Assembly (NCBI GenBank): GCA_905221605.1
Contig: CAJNDS010002387.1
Span: 124,001 to 188,000, forward strand
Direction of reading: 5' to 3'
From: Symbiodinium natans
Taxonomy: Eukaryota; Sar; Dinophyceae; Suessiales; Symbiodiniaceae
DNA: 64,000 nt
Shown here: one piece after another, positions 10,500-19,689 of the stretch
Layout: each line of letters starts with the position of its first letter
Position numbering within the stretch: position 1 is the first letter of the stretch
Program-made: the position numbers and the translations under genes
Notes under the pieces: model-generated
What the model was told of the DNA's origin: nothing
Database searches by the model: none
Seen by the model: only the letters and a program-made list of their open reading frames with translations

Positions 10500-10935
10500 G
10501 TTATGGTTAATATGCTTATTATACGACAATGTCATTATATTATGTTTACTTAATGGGTATACTTCTACATGATTGCAGGGTGTATTGACTATACGATTCA
10601 ATTCATAATATCGTACTTCTCCATTCTTGCATCATATTACTGTATTACTAATTTTTTTTTATATATATTTTGCTCTTTGACCAGGCTACTATAATACCTT
10701 GACAGTACTGTACTACTCTGCTACTGGAATACCAGATTGCTAGATTACTATCTCACTATACTACTACATGACCATATTGCGCTACTGCTCTATTACTCGG
10801 TTACTCGATTTCTATATTACTGTAGTACTGTCTTACTGGATTACTGTACTACTGTAGTATTATGTAAATATTAAATATGTGTTGGTAGTTTCCTTCTACT
10901 GTCATGCTATTAGTGTTGTATTGTTCCAGTGTTAT
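10500..10935. repeat. Low-complexity TACT/ATTACT tract
   Basis: Degenerate ATTACT, CTACTAC and TACTGTA words, the reverse complement in style of the AGTA tract at 9155-9715. No ORF of interest. Confidence 0.65.
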
Positions 10936-10957
10936 ACCAAATTGTGTCATTATTCGT

Positions 10958-12105
10958 AAACCCTAAGCCCTAAACCCTAAACCCTAAACCCTAAACCCTA
11001 AACCCTAAACCCTAAACACAATTCCCTTCTTTTATTTGGGACGAGCAACGTCGTATCATTTTGCTGCACTACTGTGCTGCTTGAGGGGGCACCTGGGGGC
11101 CCCTAAGCCCAAAGCACCCTTGAAGCCCTCAGTGGAGCCTTTTCGGGTGTAGGGTTGAGGGTGTAGGGTTTAGGGTTTAGGGTTTAGGGTTTAGGGTTTA
11201 GGGTTTAAACCCTAAGCCCTAAAACCCTAAACCCTCAAGGTCCAAGTTTGTCAAGTTTGGACCCTACGGAAGATGCCCGTAACCCTACATGTGCATACCT
11301 CCCCACAAACCTGAGGGTGGAACCAAGGGCCCTTAGTATGGTCCCTTGCCCTTGTTCTCGGTTTTCTTCTGGCTGGCCCTTAGGACTTAGGACTTTAACT
11401 TTTTGGTTTTTGTAGAAACCACAATAAGGATCCTAAAAGTTAAACTTTTCGGAGGGGTTCAGAAGTCAGCCAAGTGTTTATAGGGATCCGGAGCATGGGA
11501 AATTTATTGCCTGTTAGCGTACAGAAGGGCTCCATAACCAGGAGCCCAAGTTAAGGGCCCAGACTTGGAAAGTGAGAACAAGGGCTTTGCTCAGGGCTTT
11601 GCGAACACTTCGGCTGAAGTATGGAGCAAGTGGGGGGGGGGGATGCCTCTCGGTTGTAAGTCGAGTTATATTTGGGCCCTGGCTTTGGTTGCAATGACAC
11701 AGGTATTCAGGTCTAAACAGTTGAAACGCTCAGCTTAGTTAGTTTAGCATGGGGCGGGAGGGGGGGAGGGGGGGAGGGGATGTGGGGAGGAGGGGGGGGC
11801 AGGAGGAGGATTCTGGAACCGCACAGCTCCCCTACCCAGGGTTTAGGGCTTATAGGGTCTAGGGTTTGCGGTGAAGGGTTTGGCTTCTTCAAGCCATTCA
11901 AGCCAGCGTGCGGGGCTTCGTGAGAGTTTTGGTTTTTTGGGGGTTTAGGCTTTTAGGGTTTGGGGCCACGGGGTGTGATCTTTGCTGAGTGTTGATGATC
12001 AGGGCGTAGGGCCCTAAACCCTAAACCCTAAACCCTAAACCCTAAACCCTAAACCCTAAACCCTAAGCAATAAACCCTAAACCCTACACCCTAAACCCTA
12101 AAACA
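10958..12105. repeat. Telomeric blocks and repeat-poor filler
   Basis: CCCTAAA at 10958-11018; TTTAGGG at 11150-11208 running head to head into CCCTAAA at 11209-11240; about 11250-11750 is unique DNA with GGGCCCTTAGTATGGTCCC and related words but no recognisable gene; poly-G-rich DNA at 11628-11800; CCCTAAA at 12012-12105. Confidence 0.6.
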
Positions 12106-12108
12106 CAG

Positions 12109-12147
12109 GCCAAGGGCGAGCCGTACTACGCCCTGATCGGCCTCTGA
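12109..12147 (+). CDS. Candidate terminal exon, gene unknown
   Basis: Follows AACACAG and reads AKGEPYYALIGL then TGA: twelve codons and a stop. The left flank is CCCTAAA repeat, as at recognised exon starts. Too short to assign. Confidence 0.3.
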   Translation, partial: AKGEPYYALIGL

Positions 12148-12264
12148 GAGGGGAGCCACCTCTTCTCGACCTCGAAGCCCCACCTAACCCTTGGACACTA
12201 CAACACCCTGGCCCTAAACCCTAGACCCTAGACCCTAAACCCTAAACCCTAAACCCTAAACCCT

Positions 12265-12352
12265 CGAAAGCTCTCTGTGGGTATCCACCGCCTCGACATA
12301 GCGATTGCAGCCGTTTCACTCGGGCACCTGCCCCGAAACTTCCATGTGTGTC
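12265..12352 (+). CDS. Candidate exon, gene unknown
   Basis: Unique segment bounded on the left by CCCTAAA and on the right by TTTAGGG. An open frame reads KLSVGIHRLDIAIAAVSL and continues HLPRNFHVCL. No family recognised. Confidence 0.35.
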
Positions 12353-12362
12353 TTGGTAGCTA

Positions 12363-13400
12363 TAGGTTTAGGGTTTAGGGTTTAGGGTTTAGGGTTTAGG
12401 GTTTAGGGTTTAGGGTTTAGGGTTTTAGGGTTTTAGGGTTTGAGGGTTTAGGGTTTAGGGAGCACTCCTCACTTCTGTCCAAATACTGCTCAGCGAGAGC
12501 AGACAAAACGTCTCAAGCATGATTTGGTAACATTGGGGACCAAATGAACCGCCACACACCCTAACACCCTATACTACTAGAATCCCCAGTAGGGCAATAT
12601 GAACCATAAACCTTGTTAGGGTTCATTCGGTCCCAAAGGTCAAGGCGTTTGTGCAGCACGTGCTCTGGAAGACCTTTAGTGCCAAGGTTTTTTGGTCTTG
12701 GAGGGGTATTTTGGGTAACTAGCTCATATTGCAACTGTCTCGGGATTCTGTTCAGGGAAGAAGATTGTGATGTTCACACTCCTCACTCCCCCTGGTAAAA
12801 TGGCAGACTCCGTAACTCACACGGAGTGCCGTACCATTGCTACCTAGGTCGGGGGGCTGGAGCATGGGTTGTACCCCATGTGTGGGCAGAGGCATTGCCC
12901 ATGGAGCATGCCGAACTTTGGGAATCACACGGTCTAGGCGTTAGCGTAAGCACGGTGAGAAAGTCGACACGTCCGCATTTGTCTGGTGGATTGCGCGCTG
13001 CAGGCACTGCACGCTGCAGTCCGCGTCACCGGCTGCTACTTCATGGTGCATACCATTGCTGTTTCAGCTTCTTCCCATACTAGAGACATGAGGACAGCCC
13101 AAGCATCAAGTCGTCATCCCTCCGCACAAGCTCCTAGCTCCACAGCTTGAAATCTGAGTTCGTTTCAGCCAGGCGGGTGCTAAAGCTAGTCTACATATCA
13201 TGGGTAGCGTTTGCCGGCCTGCTCACACGACGAGACCGTAAAGCCATTTCCTTACTGTGCGCGAGTGACGGAAATCGTTTGCGAGTCGCAAGCCCAAACC
13301 GTCTCTTTGGAGTTACTGGGCAATGTCGGAACCTCAGCCTTTGCCTGACGCCGTTGGACTGCCCGAGAATGACTTGGAGGACATGAGCGGTTTGGGGTTT
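12363..13400. other. Telomeric block, family D element and repeat-poor DNA
   Basis: TTTAGGG at 12363-12460, element at 12534-12650, then about 750 bp (12650-13390) without telomeric repeats. Short + ORFs occur there (starting at 12613, 12826 and 13147), but none resembles a known protein. Confidence 0.4.
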
Positions 13401-14500
13401 AACCCTAAACCCTAAACCCTAAACCCTAAACCCTAAACCCTAAACCCTAAACCCTAAACCCTAAACCCTAAACCCTCGGCCTCTTGGCGCGTGAGCAGAA
13501 ACAAGCATGCATGGCACTCCCTTTGCGGACCGCATGAACCCTAAAATTTGGGGTCATACACCCTGTATTGGGTGGTTGTCAAATTATGATCCCTTTTGGG
13601 GTGCCCTTAATATTAGGTGCAGCATTATAATAGGGATCCAAAAAGGGACTATAATTTTGTACTAGAATAGCAAAAAAGAAACCTAAGCGGAGGAGAAGGA
13701 TTCTAGGGTCCTTACTCGATTTTCGTTCAAGGGGTGGTATGCAACCCAAGGTTTCCTAATACTCCCCACTACTCCCGCAGGCTTCCCTATACCTACCCTA
13801 AACCCTAGACCCTAGACCCTAGACCCTAAACCCTAAACCCTAAACCCTAAACCCTAAACCCTAAACCCTAAACCCTAAACCCTAAACCCTAAACCCTAAA
13901 CCCTAAACCCTAAACCCTAAACCCTAAACCCTAACCCACCCTTAAGGGCCCAATAGAAGCAGGAGGAGCCGCTGGTGGGTCCCAAGCCGAAGAAGCCGAA
14001 GGTTGGACGTGAAGTGCTTGGTGTGGGGTTCAGGGTTATATAGGGTTTAGGGTTTTGGGTTTAGGGTTTAGATTTTAGGGTTTAGGGTTTATATAAGGTT
14101 TAGGGTTTAAGGTTTAGTGTTTAGGGGTTAGGGGTTAGGGTTTAGGGTTTATAGGGTTTATAGGGTTTATAGGGTTCATAGAGTTTATAGGGTTTAGGGT
14201 GTTGAAGGGTTTGAATGGTTTCGGGTCTAGAGTTAGGGTTTAGGGTGGACATGGTTAAGGGTTTAGGTTGCAGGGGTTCAGAGCTGAGGAATCCGCATGT
14301 TAGCCCTAAACCCTGAACCCTAAACCCTAAACCCTAAACCCTAAACCCTAAACCCTAAACCCTAAACCCTGAGCCCTCGCGGGACATCCCTCCCTCGTGC
14401 CACCTTAAGGTGGTGGGCGTTGACGACGCCGACATCGCCACCACAGCGGATCACTGTCACTTGCTGCATGGCTGCCTTAGAAACATGGATGCAGACCAGG
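13400..14500. repeat. Long CCCTAAA arrays, degenerate TTTAGGG field and candidate exons
   Basis: CCCTAAA at 13400-13478 and 13796-13938, degenerate TTTAGGG/TTTATAGGG at 14030-14270, CCCTAAA at 14304-14375. Exon candidates: 13478-13530 (LGLLAREQKQACMALP), 13952-14020 (KQEEPLVGPKPKKPKVGREV) and 14388-14500 (HLKVVGVDDADIATTADHCH). Each lies in the C-rich-left setting of recognised exons. Confidence 0.5.
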
Positions 14501-14628
14501 GCATCCCTAAACCCTAAACCCTAAACCCTAAACCCTAAACCCTAAACCCTAAACCCTAAACCCTAAACCCTAAACCCTAAACCCTAAACCCTAAACCCTA
14601 AACCCCAAGCATGGATGCAGACCAGGGC
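14484..14628. repeat. Pure CCCTAAA array between near-perfect direct repeats
   Basis: The array at 14505-14604 is flanked by ACATGGATGCAGACCAGGGC at about 14484-14503 and CATGGATGCAGACCAGGGC at about 14608-14626. Deleting one copy plus the array leaves an open frame, RNMDADQGLYWQGL. It looks like a sequence interruption with target duplication. Confidence 0.75.
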
Positions 14629-14744
14629 CTCTACTGGCAGGGACTTAGCGACTCTCCGGTGCCTAGGACCCAGAGCAGGCCCGCATTCCCTAGGTTTTGA
14701 GGCTTAGGTTCCCTGACAAACCCCTTCAAAGTTTCTCTAGGGTG

Positions 14745-15480
14745 AGGGCCCTAAACCCTAAACCCTAAACCTTAAACCCAAAACCCTAAACCCTAAACCC
14801 TAACCCCTAAACCCCAGCAGAGGAAACATCTGCCGCCTGCTTGCTGGAATGCTCTGTGGAATCGTAGTCGTCGCGTCCAGCTCCTTTCGGGCCAGCGGCC
14901 CAGAGGTACCTTGAAAAGCAGCTGAACCCTGAAATTGGGTTTAGGTTTAAGGGTTTAGGGTTTAGGGGTTAGGGTTTAGGGTTTAGGGTACCCTGCACTA
15001 CACTACTACAATTCCCTTTTACTTGGGGCAACATGAACCCTAAAACCCTACACCAAATCCCTAACCAAAAACCCTAAACCCTAAACCCTAAACCCTAAAC
15101 CCTAAACCCTAAACCCTAAACCCTAAACCCTAAACCCTAAACCCCAAACCCCTAAACCCTAAACCCTAAGCCCCCCCGGAGGTAAGCCCTGTCGCTTTGG
15201 ATGGCGCTCCGCGACCCCACGGCACCCGCGCGCCGACTCCGGCAGCCACGATTTCTGCGCCGACTCCGAGAGCCACGGAGACTTTGGCCAGGCCCCTTCG
15301 GAACATTTCCACATCTTCTTGTTTGTTTGATGGGGTATGGGAGATATATGTGTGTATATATACATATACATATCTATATACATATATATATATACACACA
15401 TATTTTTTCATTTATTTTTTATTTTTTTTCTGGGGGGGGGTTGGGGTTTCGGGTTGGGGTTTAGGGGGTATTCCGTTCCG
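14745..15480. repeat. Telomeric arrays, microsatellite and unique GC-rich segment
   Basis: CCCTAAA at 14745-14816, TTTAGGG at 14938-14990 and CCCTAAA at 15068-15172. A GC-rich segment at 15175-15320 has possible + frames (for example ALRDPTAPARRLRQPRFLRR) but no recognisable family. An ATATACA microsatellite (15345-15402), poly-T and poly-G follow. Confidence 0.5.
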
Positions 15481-15507
15481 CGGATATGATTCATCAGTGG
15501 GGTGGTT

Positions 15508-17450
15508 AGTGGCCAAGCGAGGACTGCATCAGCCGAGTCCGTTCCTGGAAAGCTCCTGTTCTCTGCTGGCGAGTACAGATATCCCTATGATCCGGGCCAA
15601 GATGCTTTTAACGCAAAGGCCATCTCAGTAGCTGAGTAGGTAGGCTTTAACCTTGTAGGGGTATCCAGAATCCTACCAAAATTGTAAACCCTAAGCCCTA
15701 AGCCCTAAACCCTAAAGGCCCTAAACCCTAAACCCTAAACCCCTAGTTCGGCCCAGGGTACCCAGCAACTAGGCCATGGAATGTCTCCGGAAGACAACTC
15801 CCGACATGAAGCGCTTGGAATATCCCGACGATGCTGAAGAACATTTCGAAGAACCTTGGTATTATGGTGTAGGGTTTAGGGTTTAGGGTTTTTTTGTGTG
15901 TTCTGGGTTCCCTTATCAAGGAACCAACCCAAAAAGACGGTACCCTTGTTGTAAGCTGGCTACTGGGCTACCAAGGAACTAAACCAAAGTTTGGTCAAGT
16001 TCACGAAACTTTGTCACAGTTGGGTAACATTTTACATTTTTAAGGATACATAAACCCAGTAAGGAATAGAAATTTAAATGTTTAATGCGAGCCCAACCAT
16101 GAATCAGGAAAGGGGTGCGGCCGCTCTGCAGCAAGTTTGCGAAAGGCTACTGCGGCCCCTGGCTCGAAGCTTGGTCGGCTTGCCCTTTTGTTGGTTCAAG
16201 TTTCTTAGGGCTTTGGGGTTAGGGGTTAGGGTTTAGGGTTTAGGGTTTATACAGTCAAACACGCCCCCCCCCCCCCCCCCCCCCCAACAAAAAAAAACAG
16301 GGTACATAGGGTTACCCTTGTTTTGTATGGTTGCCGTGCTACCCAGGAAAACTACTGGATTTCGAACTTCAGCGCCCTCTGGAGGAACCGTAAGAGCGGC
16401 AGGCGTCTTCGGGACTTTTTCGGCCCGTACATTCCGATCTTCTTTCCGTTTATGGATACTTGTTGGCCCAGCGGCTCCCGTTTGCCCTTTTGTTGGGTTC
16501 TAGGTTCCCTTATAGGTAACCATCCCCAACAAAAGGGTACCCCCATTGTAATATGGCTGCTGGCCTACCAAGGATACATACATGCCAATGTTTTATCGTT
16601 ACCCAAAGGGGCTCCTCGAGACACTCAACGAGACGATGCGGCCTAACGTACTGTACTTGGCTGTATCTCAATGCGACGATGGGCTCTTTGGACACTGGCC
16701 AACCCGTGCTCAGATCAAGTTCAGACAGACGGACTTCCCAAACATGCTGGTGATGAGTGCCGGTGGGTACGGCCACGTCCCGCTGCCGTTGTTCAAGCAG
16801 ATGGAAGATCCAGTGGCACTGAAGCCAATTATGGACAGAACCTACGCGGCTTCCTTCATGGGTTCACTGAACCACGGACCACGGTGGTTTCGCTTGACCA
16901 TGAAGAAGATCGCGGAAAGCTGGGGCGAAGTACGAGGCAAGGCAGTTCGTATAGGGCAGGGCCAGGACTGGAGGGAGGTCATGGGAAACACGAGCCTGAA
17001 CCTCTCGCCACGCGGGTTCGGGCGTAACTCCTACCGGACAGTTGCTTAGCAGTAGAGTAGATAACCTTTAACCTTTTTTGGGTATTCTAATCTCGCTCTA
17101 ATCCCCAAGATTGCTCTAGTTTTCAAGGCTACTGGACAACGAAGGTTGAGCTCCTCCAGATGGGACTAATACCTATCTCAGTCTGCGACAAAGTCCCCTG
17201 GCTCTTCTACAGAGATCTGTGGACCGAGGAGAAGATCGGCTTCTTCTCGACACCCGAGGAGTTGGGGCACACCCTGGATCATGCCTTCTCCGATGTCCCA
17301 AAGCTGAAGGAAATGGAAAGTCGTATCCGGGACATGAGGGAGACCCATTTTCTACCGCTGGGCATCATGGATCAGATCTCCAAGTTCATAACCGACAGGG
17401 ACGGGGGTGGGGATCTCAGATGCCAGGCCTTGCCGGACAGCATTCTCTGA
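15508..17450 (+). CDS. Exostosin-like glycosyltransferase (GT47)
   Basis: Probably a Golgi or ER glycosyltransferase of the exostosin/GT47 type. Exons that join in frame: about 15508-15618 (KLLFSAGEYRYPYDPGQDAF), 15773-15866 (PDMKRLEYPDDAEEHFEE), 16113-16165 (VRPLCSKFAKGYCGPWL), 16347-16454 (ENYWISNFSALWRNR), 16573-17040 and 17145-17450. The large exon carries RTYAASFMGSLNHGPR and NTSLNLSPRGFGRNSYR. The last carries LLQMGLIPISVCDKVPWLFY, the R-G-x-G-R-x-S-Y...G-x-I-P-v block of the exostosin domain, and ends at TGA 17448. Donors are GC, GT, GA, GA and GT, all with AG acceptors. The first exon's start, any signal peptide and further upstream exons are not identified. The domain is complete at its C-terminal end. 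Confidence 0.75.
15619..15772 (+). mobile_element. Introner-like intron with nested telomeric repeats (GC donor)
   Basis: Donor GCCATCTCAGTAGCTGAG, acceptor CAACTAG, with GGCCAT repeated at both junctions. The 5' core CAGTAGCTGAGTAGGTAGGC matches the introns starting at 17041 and 19084. CCCTAAA repeats (15688-15742) interrupt the middle. Confidence 0.55.
16166..16346 (+). mobile_element. Introner-like intron with nested TTTAGGG and poly-C (GA donor)
   Basis: 181 bp. Donor GAAGCTTGG, acceptor CTACCCAG, GAA repeated at both sides. The outer parts, GGTCGGCTTGCCCTTTTGTTGG and GGTTGCCGTGCTACCCAG, match the next intron. TTTAGGG repeats (about 16215-16250) and poly-C (about 16263-16285) sit between. 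Removal joins GPWL to ENYWISN. Confidence 0.7.
16455..16572 (+). mobile_element. Introner-like intron (GA donor)
   Basis: 118 bp. Donor GATACTTGTTGG, acceptor CTACCAAG, with GGATAC at both junctions. Inverted ends TTGGCCCAGCGG and GCTGGCCTACCAA; inner arms TTTGTTGGGTTC and CCAACAAAAGGG. Removal joins FPFM to DTYMPMFYRYP in frame. Confidence 0.8.
17041..17144 (+). mobile_element. Introner-like intron (GT donor)
   Basis: 104 bp. Donor GTTGCTTAGCAG, acceptor CAACGAAG, GTTG repeated at both junctions. It contains GTAGAGTAGATAACCTTTAACC and AAGGCTACTGGAC. Removal joins NSYRT to VELLQMGLIP. This matches the conserved exostosin segment and so supports the join independently of the splice motifs. 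Confidence 0.8.
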
Positions 17451-17627
17451 AGGCTCACCGTGGCCGGGGATATGTGACATCGGACTCGTTTCCATTCAAC
17501 CACGCCATGTTGCCGGCGTTGCAGAAGATTTCACCTTCGTGTGGATACCACAGCGGCGCCGCTCTCCCACAACACCTGTGGCAGGTATGGCCCGCCATTG
17601 CTGCGTGGTCGGGCTTGGGTTTTGAGG

Positions 17628-18090
17628 ATGAGAGGCTCTACTGCACGATTGCATCAGCATCGCTGGGCTGCTGATGTTTGACACCTTTCTGCATAAGTTC
17701 GCATACGTCATGCTTCATCCCACTGGAAAGCCCCCTGATGGCCAGAGCTTCTTCATCGGCAAGAAGTCCGTGGCCACCGCTGAATGTGACCTTGTCCTGC
17801 ATCTGGGTTTAAAATTCCGCCCGAGGATCTCACCCATCTGCGGCTACGGCTGCGCGCGTGGCCCTGGGATGCTTGCTGCCAATGGGACTTCGGGGGGCCG
17901 CTGGTGACGAACATGCGCGCTCTTGAGTTTCGAGCAAAGTTCCGGCAAATCGGGGAATGTTCAGGGTTTAGGGTTTAGGGTTTAGGGTTTAGGGTTTAGG
18001 GTTTAGGGTTCCCGATCAAGTCCGTCGTGCGTACCGCCTGTTTGCGCGAAGGGGAATCCAATTTTGACCCAGTCTACGTTGCAGGGCAGC
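17628..18090 (+). pseudogene. Decayed paralogue of the GT92 exon 1
   Basis: Second copy of the region at about 1810-2330. Matching pieces include GGCTCTACTGCA, the frame LLMFDTFLH...KFAYVMLHP against LLLFDAFLH...KFAYVMFQP, a GMLAANGTS/GMLTANGVS block, and CCGATCAAGTCCGTCGTGCG against CCGATCAAGTCCGTCGTCTG. It has frame changes, deletions and an early stop (TGA at about 17671). A TTTAGGG array (17964-18010) replaces the piece corresponding to roughly 2200-2262 of the first copy. It is probably dead. Confidence 0.75.
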
Positions 18091-18430
18091 CCTCCCGTCG
18101 TCAAGCCTTTGGAAACCTCCATAATCAATTAGGGTCTACGTGCGTAATATGTCAATACAGAAAGCCCAACCTCCAGGACCCCAAATGCTATAAAACCCTT
18201 CGCCGCCGGCAATTGATGTCAGATAGAACGCACCCAGGCCGAGCAAGACCCCCTTTCGCATGGCGGCCAGCATGCAAAGAGTGTTTCTAAGCTCCATTCG
18301 GGCGAAGTCTTTCCCTGTCCTCTCAAGACCACGACCCCTCTCAACCCTGATGCCTGCCATCCTTTTTTTTCGGATGAGCTCCTGAAAGACCATGTATACA
18401 TGACCACCCCTCCATACTGAATGGGTCGCC
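18090..18430. other. Unassigned repeat-poor DNA
   Basis: No telomeric repeat. A + frame from 18027 and minus-strand frames cover it, but none is recognisable. Its end may encode the beginning of the next gene (CIHDHPSILNGSPWDRAQRA at about 18394-18450, + strand). Confidence 0.3.
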
Positions 18431-19683
18431 ATGGGACCGCGCCCAGCGCGCCATGATCCGCACCTCTTTTGTCTCCTACCTCCTCTACAGCACCTCGGCA
18501 GCCCAGAGGTACCCTTTACCCCTTTTTTTTGGTTCTGGGTTCCCTTGTAAAGTAGCCAACCAAAGAATCCCCAAACCCTAAACCCTAAACCCTAAACCCT
18601 AAACCCTAAACCCTAAACCCTAAACAGGGTGCCCTGATTGCAACATGGCCTGCTGGGCTACTATAAGGCACCCGGCTCCGGGTGAACGAGACGCCCAACG
18701 TCGAGCCCTTGGACGTGCCGAAGCTCCCTGAGGAGCTTACGGAACCTCAGGGCTTCTTTGGAATATGTTCTTTGTGTGTTTTTTTAGAACAATAATAACA
18801 AATAATGATAATGTTCATAATAAGTTGGGGAGCTGTAATTCCTGAGAAATAGCTGAAGTTATGATTTTTGACCGATTTTTGCTAGGGTTCTCTAAGTCCA
18901 GTAAAAAGGAACCGGGCCATCATGACCTCCTTAGCACCTGCCTCCTGGCGCTCCTGCTCAGCGCAGGGCTGGTAGTCCTTGCGCAGCTCCGCCCGGCCCA
19001 CACTTGGACCCCTGGAATCAGGATTTAGGGTTTAGGGTTTAGGGTTGAGGGTTTAGGGTGTAGGGTTTAGGGTGTAGGGTTTAGGGTGAATCTAGTAGTT
19101 GAGTAGGTGACCTTTAACCCTTTTTGGGGTAGCACCAATCCCCTTAGAATCCCAAAGGTTCACCTTTAATTCCCCCCCAGGTTACTGGACAACTAAGGAC
19201 CTCTGGAATCAGAGCCTTGGTGGCCCAGTGGTACCCTTTGCCCCTTTTCTTTTTGGTTCTGGGTTCCCTTATACAGAGTAACCAACCGAAAAATAAGGGT
19301 GCCCTTGTTATATGATATGGTTGCTGGGCTACCAAGGAGTTGATGATGTGGATCCGGCGGTGGAGGTGAAGCGCGCCGGCGAGGCCAGCGTTCAGAGCAC
19401 ACCCTGCAAAGACAAGGAGGAGGCAAGTCCGAGCACGCCGAGTACCTCCAGCTTAGGACAGAAACTTGGTAGCCCAGTGCTACACTTTTTTGGGCTTCTG
19501 TTTCCGTTATCAAATAACCAACCAAAAAAAGGGTGGCCTTATTATGATATGGTTACTGGGCTACTAAGGAAAGGCAAGGGCAAGGCACCTGCTCCCCCGA
19601 AGGGGCAGGGGAAAGGGCCCAAGGGCTCACCCAAGGGCGCTGGCAAGGGCCCGCCAAGCACACCCAAGGGCAAAGGCAACTGA
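18430..19683 (+). CDS. Exon cluster: membrane segment plus K/G/P-rich tail, probable N-terminal part of the formin
   Basis: Six segments join in one frame after removal of five AG-ending introns. About 18430-18489 ends TSFVSYLLY; 18668-18741 encodes TRLRVNETPNVEPLDVPKLP; 18909-19006 encodes LLSTCLLALLLSAGLVVLAQ, a membrane helix; 19198-19211 is a 14-nt microexon; 19337-19460 encodes VDDVDPAVEVKRAGEASVQS; 19569-19683 encodes KGKGKAPAPPKGQGKGPKG and later GKGPPSTPKG before TGA. The Pro/Gly/Lys-rich tail resembles a low-complexity FH1-like linker, and FH2 exons follow on the same strand. The real last exon may splice at AAAG|GCAACTG (about 19673) and not use the TGA. It could instead be a separate small membrane protein. 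Confidence 0.5.
18490..18667 (+). mobile_element. Introner-like intron with nested CCCTAAA (GC donor)
   Basis: Donor GCACCTCGGCAGCCC, acceptor CTACTATAAG, with GCACC at both junctions. Outer halves match family F (GCCCAGAGGTACCCTTTACC and GGCCTGCTGGGCTACTA). CCCTAAA repeats (18571-18627) split the element. Confidence 0.7.
18742..18908 (+). mobile_element. Introner-like intron, family G (GA donor)
   Basis: Donor GAACCTCAGG, acceptor GTAAAAAG, GGAACC at both junctions. AT-rich centre with ATAATAACAAATAATGATA. The 3' half GCTAGGGTTCTCTAAGTCCAG is related to introns ending at 4789 and 5031. Joins PEELT to EPGHHD in frame. Confidence 0.65.
19007..19197 (+). mobile_element. Introner-like intron with TTTAGGG array and a 14-nt direct repeat (GA donor)
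   Basis: Starts GACCCCTGGAATCA, runs through TTTAGGG/TGTAGGG repeats (19023-19085) and an introner core (GTAGTTGAGTAGGTGACC ... GGTTACTGGACAACTAAG). It is followed by GACCTCTGGAATCA, a near-copy of its own first 14 bases. Splicing joins AHTW to TSGI in frame. Confidence 0.65.
19212..19336 (+). mobile_element. Introner-like intron, family F (GA donor)
   Basis: Donor GAGCCTTGGTGG, acceptor CTACCAAG, GAG repeated after it. Inverted ends CCTTGGTGGCCCAGTGGTACC and GTTGCTGGGCTACCAAGG; inner TTTTTGGTTCTGGGTTCCCTT and CCAACCGAAAAATAAGGG. Other complete or partial family F copies: 45498-45612, 61083-61163, 21165-21355 (interrupted), 15891-15975. Confidence 0.75.
19461..19568 (+). mobile_element. Introner-like intron, family F (GA donor)
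   Basis: 108 bp. Donor GAAACTTGGTAGCCC, acceptor GGGCTACTAAG, GAAA repeated at both junctions. Joining gives STSSLGQ-KGKGKAPAP, which restores the K/G-rich frame. Without the GA donor the downstream frame would be wrong. Confidence 0.75.
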
Positions 19684-19689
19684 GCAAGA

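Noticed and set aside
14505-14604. CRISPR-like array
   Set aside because: Uniform 7-bp tandem repeats without spacers in a eukaryotic genome.
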